The notes under the pieces are model-generated. The model was not told the DNA's origin. It made no database searches and saw nothing but the letters and a program-made list of their open reading frames with translations. Positions 6,920 to 13,381 of a DNA stretch of 27,254 bases are shown here, piece by piece (the first letter of the stretch is position 1; each line of letters opens with the position of its first letter). Position numbers and translations under genes: made by a program. Origin of the DNA: CAZHGD01 sp964531735 (lineage in GTDB: Bacteria; Armatimonadota; UBA10988); NCBI GenBank assembly GCA_964531735.1, contig CAZHGD010000099.1:1-27254 (forward strand), read 5' to 3'.

Positions 6920-8863
6920 TTACCTCGTGCGCTCGGCCCGCAGTTCCTGCACATGCTGCCGGTAGGCCGCGAAGGCCCCCGGCGGCGGAGCGGCCAAGTC
7001 ACCGTAGTAATAGCATGGCTGGAGTTGCCGCGCACGACTCAGGGCCGCGAACCGGGCGAACCAGCTCAGATCAGGCTGCGCTGAGCGGCTGTCGATGCCG
7101 CCCCACCACCACAACCAATAGCCGCCCGGCTTGAACGGCTCCAGCCGCTTGGCATCGGGCCACTCCTCACCGCCGGTCATGCCGTTGGCGGGCGCAGGGA
7201 CCAGCCATCGCGCACCAGCCCCGATGGGCGGCGACACGATCACCGGCATCGCCGGATCTGCGGCCCTGATGCGCGCGACGGCACGGCTGACCAGGTCGGC
7301 ATATCCGGCCAAGTCCGGAGCTTCGGACGACTCGAACGGGCAGATCGCCACCACGGTGTCGTCTTGCTGGCGGGAACGCGTGGCCAGCGCCTCGCAGATG
7401 CCGAGGTAGTCCGACTGCAAGCCTTCGTCCCGCCAGAACGGCGAGTCGGGTTTGGTTACGTTCGCCTCGCGATCGGCGTCGTTGGCGCGCACGCAGACAA
7501 CGAGCACCACCTTCACGCCGGCCGCACCCAGCGCTGGCACCAGGTTGTCGAGCATGCGCGTGGCGCCCTCGGACGACCGTAGCGGGCCAGTGCCCGGCGC
7601 TGCACATTCGGTGGTCAGATGGAGCGTAACCGCATCCACCCCGGCCCGGTGCAGCCCAGCCGCGACGAGCTGCGCCTGCGAGGCATCGCGAGCCTCGGCT
7701 TGACCCGCCACCATGACAGGCACGACCAGTTGACCCGCCCGGTCCACGAAGCGGCGCGCCTCGTCGATGTGCCACGCCTTTGGCCGGCTGGCTGCGGGCG
7801 GATCGGCCTGGGCCTCGATGATGCAGACCCCATCTTCGCGCCGCACCGTTAGCTTGTGCGCTGCGAGCAGTGCCTTTAGGGTGGTCGAGAGTGGCAGGTT
7901 CTCCAGGCGGCCGGTTACCCGCGCCTGGGCGTCGACGCCTCTACCGAGGACGATCTGGACCCCGTACTGCTGCGCTACCATCTCCACCACGCGCGCCAGC
8001 GTCTCGTTCTGGAAGCTCACACTGACCAGCGGCTCCGCGGGTGGCACCAGCAGCACCATATCGCCGCCGTCGGCGTTCTGCAGCTTCGGTGTCTGCGTCC
8101 GCTTGGCCCGCGCCGCCCACAGACCGACCTGCTGCTGTACATATGCCGCCAGCCCACTCAGCGTCACCCGGCCGTCCTTCGCCGCCTGGCCCGACAGGCC
8201 CTTAGCCAGGTACAGCGTGAACACGCCGTGCCCCGCCTCCGGGTCCTCCCAGGCGCGCTCGCCCGCGTCGCAAGCCAGCAGCGTCGCCACCACGCGCGGC
8301 TTCGGCACCGCGCCGACCGGCTTGAACTGCGGGCGCAGCCCGCGCGCGAGCCCATCGGTCATCTTGGCATCGGTGTCGCTGCGGCCCTTCTGCGGGTCGT
8401 TGCGGCAGGCGTCCAGGATGAACAGCACCTCGCCCGCTTGCAGACCGTCGAGCGCCTTGTTGACCAACCGCATCGGCAGGCTCATGTCCTGCACCAGATC
8501 GACCTGCGTATCGACCGTCAGCAGGTAGTGCTCGCCTTCCTGCTCGATGCCGTGACCCGCGAAGTAGAACACCAGCTTGTCACCCGCCACCGCCCGCTGC
8601 CGCGCGTTCTGCAAGGCGCGGAGCAGATTGCCGCGGGTCGGCCGGCGCGTGCCGTCGGTCTCGTCGGTGGTCAGCAGCGTCACGTTCTGCCGCGGCACGC
8701 CGGAGCCGCGGAAAGCCTGCGCCACCGACTTGGCGTCGGCGTTGGCGTACTTCAGCGACGAGATGCGCTCATCGTCGTACTTCTCCACGCCGGCGGTGAT
8801 GACGTAGGTCTCGGCCTGCGCCAGCGAGACGGTCAGACAGCAGACGAGTAGCAGGTGGCGCAT
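6920..8863 (-). CDS. Secreted caspase-fold (C14) protease with STN-like and TIM-barrel-like domains
   Basis: This is a 647-residue protein. Residues 1-17 form a signal peptide (cleavage after AQA), so it acts outside the cytoplasmic membrane. Residues 18-273 are a caspase (peptidase C14) domain with the catalytic His104 in FYFAGHGIEQEGEHYLL and Cys153 in LFILDACRNDP, followed by the typical GHGVFTLYLAKGL (211-223). Residues about 278-352 resemble an STN (secretin/TonB short) domain: VSVSFQNETLARVVEMVAQQ, then a variable loop and ENLPLSTTLKALLAAHKL. Residues 365-647 look like a divergent GH5-type TIM barrel, with CPFESSEAPDL near the usual NEP position and AVARIRAADPAMPVIVSPP after it. I chose ATG 8863 because it begins the signal peptide and has GGAGG seven bases upstream. 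A sigma70-like promoter precedes it. Its substrate is unknown. Confidence 0.82.
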   Translation of the reverse strand: MRHLLLVCCLTVSLAQAETYVITAGVEKYDDERISSLKYANADAKSVAQAFRGSGVPRQNVTLLTTDETDGTRRPTRGNLLRALQNARQRAVAGDKLVFYFAGHGIEQEGEHYLLTVDTQVDLVQDMSLPMRLVNKALDGLQAGEVLFILDACRNDPQKGRSDTDAKMTDGLARGLRPQFKPVGAVPKPRVVATLLACDAGERAWEDPEAGHGVFTLYLAKGLSGQAAKDGRVTLSGLAAYVQQQVGLWAARAKRTQTPKLQNADGGDMVLLVPPAEPLVSVSFQNETLARVVEMVAQQYGVQIVLGRGVDAQARVTGRLENLPLSTTLKALLAAHKLTVRREDGVCIIEAQADPPAASRPKAWHIDEARRFVDRAGQLVVPVMVAGQAEARDASQAQLVAAGLHRAGVDAVTLHLTTECAAPGTGPLRSSEGATRMLDNLVPALGAAGVKVVLVVCVRANDADREANVTKPDSPFWRDEGLQSDYLGICEALATRSRQQDDTVVAICPFESSEAPDLAGYADLVSRAVARIRAADPAMPVIVSPPIGAGARWLVPAPANGMTGGEEWPDAKRLEPFKPGGYWLWWWGGIDSRSAQPDLSWFARFAALSRARQLQPCYYYGDLAAPPPGAFAAYRQHVQELRAERTR

Positions 8864-8900
8864 CAGACACCCTCCGGTTGCCTGGCAGGCAACGAGGGTG

Positions 8901-8929
8901 AGTATAGCCAGGCACTCGGCGCCGGGCAA
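8901..8929 (-). promoter_or_regulatory. Sigma70-like promoter of the caspase gene
   Basis: On the minus strand TTGCCC (8929-8924) and TATACT (8906-8901) are separated by exactly 17 bases. The -10 box is preceded by GC, giving GCTATACT, the same octamer as upstream of ddl. The -10 box ends 37 bases before the ATG at 8863, a normal leader length. This suggests the active caspase can be transcribed independently of its inactive upstream neighbour. Confidence 0.6.
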
Positions 8930-8973
8930 CACGGCCCCGGTTACAGGCCCGCGACGGCGGCTTGACCGGCGGC

Positions 8974-10785
8974 TTACCGCCGCGTGACGGTGAAGTAGGC
9001 CCACGGCGAGGCGTCGAGCGAGCGGCGGCCGGTCTTGTCCCAGACCACCGCGCGGGCGCGGAGCGGGAAGGTGCCCGCTTCGGTCAGGTCCAGCTCGTCA
9101 TAGGGCAGGAACAGCGTGAAGTCGCGGTACTCGGCCACCGCATACGGCGGGATGACGTCCTCGAACACCGCCACCGAGCCGTCGCCGGCGCGGAAGCGGC
9201 CGTTGCGGTCCTCCATCCTGCGGCCATCCGCGCGCTGGAAGTAGACGGCCACCTGACAGGTGCGGTCTTTGAACCCGCTGATGGTCAGCCGCAGGTGCAG
9301 CAGCAAGCCGGCGACGTTGTTCTGTGGCGGCGTGTGCTCCACCTTGAAGTCGTGGATCAGCGCCGTCTCGGTCGGCTCGGTCAGGTCGAAGGTGAACGGC
9401 GCCGCGGTGGCGATGACGCGGCCGCCACGGACCTCGACCAGTGAGACGACCGCTTCGAGCGGGTACTTGCGGCCGGGATCGAGGTGCAGTTCGCGCTGCG
9501 GCACGAACAGCGGCACGCCGCGCACGGTGGCGTGGTCGAAGCGGGGGATGAACTCGGTGCTGGCTTCGACGCGCCCGAGGTTGTCGGCGTAGCCGCCGTT
9601 GTGGTCGCGCAGCCACTGTCCGCCCCGCACGCGGAAGTTGGCCACCACGCGGATGCGCCGGTCCTTGAACCAGTGCGTCTCCGCATTGAGGTTGAGCCGG
9701 AAGCCGTAGCGCCAGTCCTCCACCGCGCCCCACTCGACGCCGGCCACCTCGAGGCGGTCGAACCGCCCGGTGGTGCCTTCGCCCGGCTGCGCGGGCACCG
9801 CGCGGCCGCCGGTCAGGCACTGGAACGACTCCGTGGTGACGTTGCCGGCGTAGTCGAGAGCGGTGACGACCACCTCGGTCAGACCGGCCTCGGCCAGCGG
9901 AATGACGGTCTCGAAGCCGAAGGTGTGACCGGGGAAGCCGAGGCCCTCGATGGCGGCATCGGGCAGCGGCACGATGCTGGCCACGAGGCCGTTGACGGTC
10001 ACCTGCCGGATGCGCCGGTCATCGGCCACGATGCCCTGCACCAGCAGCGGGCCGACGTGGTCGACGACCACCGGCGTGTCGTCACGCAGCCGCGGGTTGG
10101 TCACCAGCACCAGCGGCCCGGTGGTGTCCGGGGCGCGACTGCCCGACACGACGATGCTCCGCGCGCGATCCGGGCGGGCCACCAACCGCGTGGCCCCCAG
10201 GCCCAGGCGGCGGGCCACCAGGGCCGACAATTCGCCGGCATCGACCGCGCCGTCGGCGTCGCCATCGGCGGCGAGTTGGCGCAGTCCGGCCAGCGCCGCC
10301 TGCAAGATGCGCTCGTCGCGGCCGACCAGCAGCGCGGTGGGCGTGCTGCTCTCGGGCCACAGGTCCGGCAGCGAGACGTCGTCGCCGGCGCCGCGCAGCG
10401 CGGCCAGCACGAACACCTCGCGGGCGCGCGTGGAGGCCAGCAGCGGCAGCAGCGCGTTCAGCGGCAGCGGCTCGTCACCGGCGGCGAGCACGGCGCGGCC
10501 CTGGTCATCGAGGCGAGCGTTGCCGGCCAGGATGACCACCAGGCTGTCCTGCGCGCCGATCTCGGGCGGATGGACGTGGTCGCCCAACTCCGCGATGTCG
10601 CCGGCGCGAGTGAGCACCAACACGTCGCCGGCCTGGACGCCGCCGTCCTTCACCAGCGTCTCGGTCAGTTGCGTCACCAGCCGCTGGAACGGTCGCTCGG
10701 GGCAGATGCCGATGACGACAGTGCGTGCGCCGACCGGCGGGCAGACCGCCAGCCACGCCAGATAGACCAGCCGCAGATGTCTCAT
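8974..10785 (-). CDS. Secreted pseudo-caspase with EF-hand-like loop and repeated beta domains
   Basis: This is a 603-residue protein starting MRHLRLVYLAWLAVCPPVGA, a signal peptide like that of the neighbouring caspase. Residues 21-200 keep the order of a C14 caspase domain, but the His motif AGHG reads AGNA (Asn89) and the Cys motif DACR reads AALR (Leu130), so it should be proteolytically dead. DGDADGAVDAGE (174-185) is a perfect EF-hand/dockerin-type calcium loop, placed where active relatives often carry one. Residues 235-320 look Ig-like (QVTVNG ... ALDYAGN). Residues 345-470 and 477-601 appear to be two copies of one beta domain (LFVPQRELHLDPGRKYPLEA against LFLPYDELDLTEAGTFPLRA). The start at 10785 is chosen for the signal peptide; no strong ribosome-binding site is visible, and an in-frame ATG exists at 10806. 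Confidence 0.72.
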   Translation of the reverse strand: MRHLRLVYLAWLAVCPPVGARTVVIGICPERPFQRLVTQLTETLVKDGGVQAGDVLVLTRAGDIAELGDHVHPPEIGAQDSLVVILAGNARLDDQGRAVLAAGDEPLPLNALLPLLASTRAREVFVLAALRGAGDDVSLPDLWPESSTPTALLVGRDERILQAALAGLRQLAADGDADGAVDAGELSALVARRLGLGATRLVARPDRARSIVVSGSRAPDTTGPLVLVTNPRLRDDTPVVVDHVGPLLVQGIVADDRRIRQVTVNGLVASIVPLPDAAIEGLGFPGHTFGFETVIPLAEAGLTEVVVTALDYAGNVTTESFQCLTGGRAVPAQPGEGTTGRFDRLEVAGVEWGAVEDWRYGFRLNLNAETHWFKDRRIRVVANFRVRGGQWLRDHNGGYADNLGRVEASTEFIPRFDHATVRGVPLFVPQRELHLDPGRKYPLEAVVSLVEVRGGRVIATAAPFTFDLTEPTETALIHDFKVEHTPPQNNVAGLLLHLRLTISGFKDRTCQVAVYFQRADGRRMEDRNGRFRAGDGSVAVFEDVIPPYAVAEYRDFTLFLPYDELDLTEAGTFPLRARAVVWDKTGRRSLDASPWAYFTVTRR

Positions 10786-10851
10786 CGCAGGTCGGTGCCG
10801 TCCCATCTTGCCGCCATGCTGGACTAATAGACAGCGGCCCGGCGGTCTTGT

Positions 10852-11874
10852 TCAGGTGCCCCGAGCGCCGCGGCGCTGCAAGAGCACCACGAACACCGGG
10901 CCACCGACCAATGCGGTGACTACTCCAACCGGCAGCTCGGCCGGCGCCAGCACGATGCGGGCCAAGGTGTCGCAGAGCACCAGGAACGCCGCGGCGGCCA
11001 GGCCGGCGCAGGGCAGCAGCAAGCGGTGGTCGGGTCCGATGACGCGGCGCACCGCGTGCGGCACGATCAGCCCGACGAAGCCGATGGGCCCCGAGACCGA
11101 CACCGCCGCCGCGGTGACCAGCGAGCCGGCCACGAACGCCGTGCGCTGCACGCGCGTCGGGTCGACCCCGCGGCCGAAGGCCATTTCGTCGCCCAGCGCG
11201 AGCTGGTTGAACGCCGAGGCCTGCATGAGCAGCAGCGCCAGGCCCGGCAGCGCCATCGGCAGGATGGCCGCCAGGTCCTTGGCGCCGATCACCGCCAGGC
11301 CGCCCATCATCCAGCGGTCAATCGCCACGAGTTGGAGCGGGTCGACCAGCGTGCGCACCAGCAGGATGGCCGACGAGCCGACGAGGGCCACAGTGACGCC
11401 GCCCAGGAGCAGCGCCTCGATGCGCAGCACGCGCCGCCGCACGCCGAGGCGGTAGATCAGCGCCACGATCAGCGCGGCGCCCAGCAGACTGGCCACCTGC
11501 ACCGACGACAGCGGGCCCAGCGCGAAGCTGTAGGGAATGGAGATGGCGATGACGGCGCCGACGGCGCTGCCACTGGCCACACCGAGGGTGTAGGGGTCGG
11601 CCAGCGGATTGCGCAAGATGGCCTGAAAGGCCGTGCCGGCGACACCCAGCGAGAAGCCGACGAGCAGGCCCAGCAAGGTGCGCGGCAGGCGCTGCCGGAA
11701 GACGATCTGGTAGGCCACCGAATCGGTGGCCGCCGCGGGCGACCGCCAGGCGTCCCAGGCGTCCCACAGCGAGACCCGCGTGGTGCCGAGCCACAGCGAC
11801 AGTGCCGCCACCAACAGCGCCAGGCCGGCGAACAGCAGCACGACGGCGGCGAGGCGCAGCGGGCTCAGTCGCAT
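10852..11874 (-). CDS. FecCD/BtuC-type ABC transporter permease
   Basis: This is a 340-residue polytopic membrane permease of the FecCD family, which moves ferric siderophores, heme or vitamin B12 across the inner membrane. Diagnostic stretches are RLPRTLLGLLVGFSLGVAG followed by FQAILRNPLADPYTLGVASG (about 62-101), and VSVSGPIGFVGLIVPHAVR near residue 270, the loop that contacts the ATPase. Its ATG (11874) lies inside the end of the ATPase gene, overlapping by ten bases, so translation is probably coupled. The partner ATPase is directly upstream, but no periplasmic substrate-binding protein of the usual type is next to the pair, which leaves the substrate open. Confidence 0.92.
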   Translation of the reverse strand: MRLSPLRLAAVVLLFAGLALLVAALSLWLGTTRVSLWDAWDAWRSPAAATDSVAYQIVFRQRLPRTLLGLLVGFSLGVAGTAFQAILRNPLADPYTLGVASGSAVGAVIAISIPYSFALGPLSSVQVASLLGAALIVALIYRLGVRRRVLRIEALLLGGVTVALVGSSAILLVRTLVDPLQLVAIDRWMMGGLAVIGAKDLAAILPMALPGLALLLMQASAFNQLALGDEMAFGRGVDPTRVQRTAFVAGSLVTAAAVSVSGPIGFVGLIVPHAVRRVIGPDHRLLLPCAGLAAAAFLVLCDTLARIVLAPAELPVGVVTALVGGPVFVVLLQRRGARGT

Positions 11875-12659
11875 GTCGGGCTCCCGGGCACCGGCGGCAG
11901 GACCAACGGGCCGCCCAGGTCGGGATCGGGCACCACGCGCAGCCGCTCGCCGTAGACCCGCCGCAGTTGGTCGATCTGCAGCACCTCATCCGGTGGGCCC
12001 GCGGCGACGATGCGGCCCTCGTGCAGCAGCCAGAGCTTCGGGCAGTAGCGGGCGGCCAGGTTCAGGTCGTGGGTGACCATGAGGATGGCCAGGCCGTCTT
12101 CGTGGAGCTGCGAGAGCAGTTCCATCACCTCGTGCTGGTGGTGGATGTCGAGCGCGGCGGTAGGCTCGTCGAGCAGCAGCACTTCGGGCTCCTGCGCCAG
12201 GACCGAGGCCAGCAGCACGCGCTGCTTCTCGCCGCCGCTCAGCGTGTTGAACACGCGCTCGGCCAGGTGCGCGGTCGCCGTGCGCTGGAGGCTGCGTTCG
12301 GCCACGGCCACGTCGTCGGCCGACTCGAGCCCGAACAGCAGGTGCGGAAAGCGGCCCATCAGGACCACTTCGGCGACGGTGAACTCGTACGACGGACTGA
12401 CCTCCTGCGGCAGGTAGCCGACGAGCTTGGCGCGCTCGAGCGACGGCCGGCTGAGCACCGGTCGCCCGCGGAGCAGGACCTGGCCGGCGGTTGGCGTCAG
12501 CCGGCCGAGGAGGAGGCGCAGCAGCGTGCTCTTGCCGCTCCCGTTCGGCCCCAACAGCGCGCCGAAGTCGCCGGCGGCCAGCCTCAGGTCGACGCCGGTC
12601 AGCACCGGCGCGGCGCCGTAGGCAAAGGCGACCTGTTCTGCTTCGTAGACGGCTTCCAC
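11865..12659 (-). CDS. ABC transporter ATPase, FecE/BtuD/FhuC type
   Basis: This is a 264-residue ATPase that powers the overlapping FecCD permease. It has Walker A GPNGSGKST (37-45), Q-loop Gln85 in GYLPQEV, signature LSGGEKQR (140-147), Walker B VLLLDEPT (160-167) and the switch His197 in MVTHDLNLAARYC. The ...EVLQIDQLRRVYG tail is typical of iron-siderophore/cobalamin ATPases. The GTG at 12659 is the plausible start; no Shine-Dalgarno site is visible before it, but a candidate promoter ends only seven bases upstream, so the mRNA may be leaderless. Together with the permease it forms a two-gene unit. Confidence 0.92.
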   Translation of the reverse strand: MEAVYEAEQVAFAYGAAPVLTGVDLRLAAGDFGALLGPNGSGKSTLLRLLLGRLTPTAGQVLLRGRPVLSRPSLERAKLVGYLPQEVSPSYEFTVAEVVLMGRFPHLLFGLESADDVAVAERSLQRTATAHLAERVFNTLSGGEKQRVLLASVLAQEPEVLLLDEPTAALDIHHQHEVMELLSQLHEDGLAILMVTHDLNLAARYCPKLWLLHEGRIVAAGPPDEVLQIDQLRRVYGERLRVVPDPDLGGPLVLPPVPGSPTCD

Positions 12660-12666
12660 GGGCTGA

Positions 12667-12695
12667 AGACTAGCGCAGGCCCGTTAGCCGGTCAA
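12667..12695 (-). promoter_or_regulatory. Promoter candidate for the FecCD-type ABC operon (possibly leaderless)
   Basis: On the minus strand TTGACC (12695-12690, five of six bases of the -35 consensus) is followed after exactly 17 bases by TAGTCT (12672-12667), preceded by GC as in other candidate promoters here. Only seven bases separate the -10 box from the GTG start at 12659. Transcription would then begin at or next to the start codon, which fits the absence of a Shine-Dalgarno site. Confidence 0.45.
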
Positions 12696-12700
12696 CGGGC
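12679..12700. promoter_or_regulatory. Inverted repeat overlapping the -35 box (operator candidate)
   Basis: GCCCGTT (12679-12685) and AACGGGC (12694-12700) form a perfect 7-bp inverted repeat with an eight-base centre. The -35 hexamer lies inside it, so a dimeric regulator bound here would block the polymerase. A metal- or cofactor-responsive repressor would suit the transporter, but the repeat does not obviously match a Fur box, and no regulator gene is nearby. It could also simply be an RNA hairpin after the upstream gene. Confidence 0.35.
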
Positions 12701-12708
12701 GAAACGCC

Positions 12709-12742
12709 GGGGCGGCACCCGCACCGCGCGGGTCGCCGCCCC
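12709..12742. terminator. Bulged 14-bp hairpin after the YfiR-like gene
   Basis: GGGGCGGC (12709-12716) pairs with GCCGCCCC (12735-12742), and inside it ACCCGC (12717-12722) pairs with GCGGGT (12728-12733). Only one base (C12734) is bulged, and the loop is five bases. It lies 37 bases beyond the stop of the minus-strand YfiR-like gene and before the ABC operon promoter. Downstream on the minus strand there is only a short GTTT, so it is a GC-rich, weakly T-tailed terminator. Confidence 0.6.
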
Positions 12743-12778
12743 AGGCCGTCCGCTGCTCAGCCCGTTGGCGGGCCAGGC

Positions 12779-13207
12779 TCAGAGCTTCTTGCCGATCTTG
12801 AGCACGGCATCGGACACCGGCACGCCAGAGGCCGCGAGGTTGCCCAGGTGCAGGTAGATCTGCGGCTTGCCGCCCTCCTCGACAATGGCGAAGGTGCCGC
12901 CGAGGGGCAGCCACTCGACCTTCGGGCAGAGGACCATCTTGCCGGCGGCCTTGAGCGCCTTGACCTCGGCTTCGCTGGCCGCCCAGGCCACCTTGCTGCC
13001 GGGGTCGTTGTTGACGCCGATCTTGCCCAACTCCGCTTGCAGGCCGGCGTCTGTGCAGGCCACCTTGCCGGCGGAGTTGGCACTGCCGGCCAGGATCTTG
13101 ATGAACTTGGCCTGGACGTCAGACGGCAGATCGGCGAGCACTCTGGCTGCGGTCACCAGCAAGGCCATGCACACGGCACCCAGAACGAACGATTGCTTGC
13201 TGCTCAC
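12779..13207 (-). CDS. Small secreted YfiR/HmsC-like (DUF4154) protein
   Basis: This 142-residue protein has an N-terminal signal peptide (cleavage near ARVLA, residue 25), so it is probably periplasmic. The mature part begins DLPSDVQAKFIKILAG. Its second half follows the YfiR/DUF4154 pattern: a short strand MVLCPKVEWLPLGGTFAIVE, the Gly-rich turn, EEGGKPQIYLHLGNLAASGV, and an ending like the LSSKLL.LA motif (VSDAVLKIGKKL). YfiR proteins inhibit membrane diguanylate cyclases; no cyclase lies here, so that role is not supported locally. The GTG at 13207 is chosen because GGGAG lies a few bases upstream and it starts the signal peptide; the longer open frame upstream looks non-coding. It precedes the ABC operon but is separated from it by hairpins. 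Confidence 0.6.
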   Translation of the reverse strand: MSSKQSFVLGAVCMALLVTAARVLADLPSDVQAKFIKILAGSANSAGKVACTDAGLQAELGKIGVNNDPGSKVAWAASEAEVKALKAAGKMVLCPKVEWLPLGGTFAIVEEGGKPQIYLHLGNLAASGVPVSDAVLKIGKKL

Positions 13208-13283
13208 GTCGCACTCCCTTCGACACAGGTCACGGCTCCGTTGAGCCCCCCGTTGCGGGCACATCCAGCGCGGCACAGCCACC

Positions 13284-13312
13284 CCGGCGGTCCCGCGCGG
13301 GACCGCTGCCGG
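13284..13312. terminator. GC-rich palindrome downstream of the DUF6785 gene
   Basis: GGTCCCGC/GCGGGACC (13289-13304) is a perfect 16-base palindrome. CCGGC (13284-13288) can pair with GCCGG (13308-13312) around it, leaving a small bulge. It lies about 70 bases past the stop of the minus-strand DUF6785 gene, upstream of the YfiR-like gene. No T-run follows. It may be a terminator or a protein-binding palindrome. Confidence 0.4.
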
Positions 13313-13381
13313 AGCGGGCTTCGGCACGCGGCCAAGAGCTCCTTCGCGCGCCGGCGGTGGAATCTGCCTGCTTTGCCGTGG

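Noticed and set aside
8967..8982. CGGCGG-CTTA-CCGCCG hairpin at the pseudo-caspase stop
   Set aside because: It is only six base pairs, has no T-run, and is common by chance at this GC content; the caspase promoter lies close by, so I do not call it a terminator.
9484..10827. A 447-residue plus-strand frame opposite the pseudo-caspase
   Set aside because: The opposite strand shows a signal peptide, caspase-like domain and EF-hand loop; the plus frame has none of these and is compositionally a shadow.
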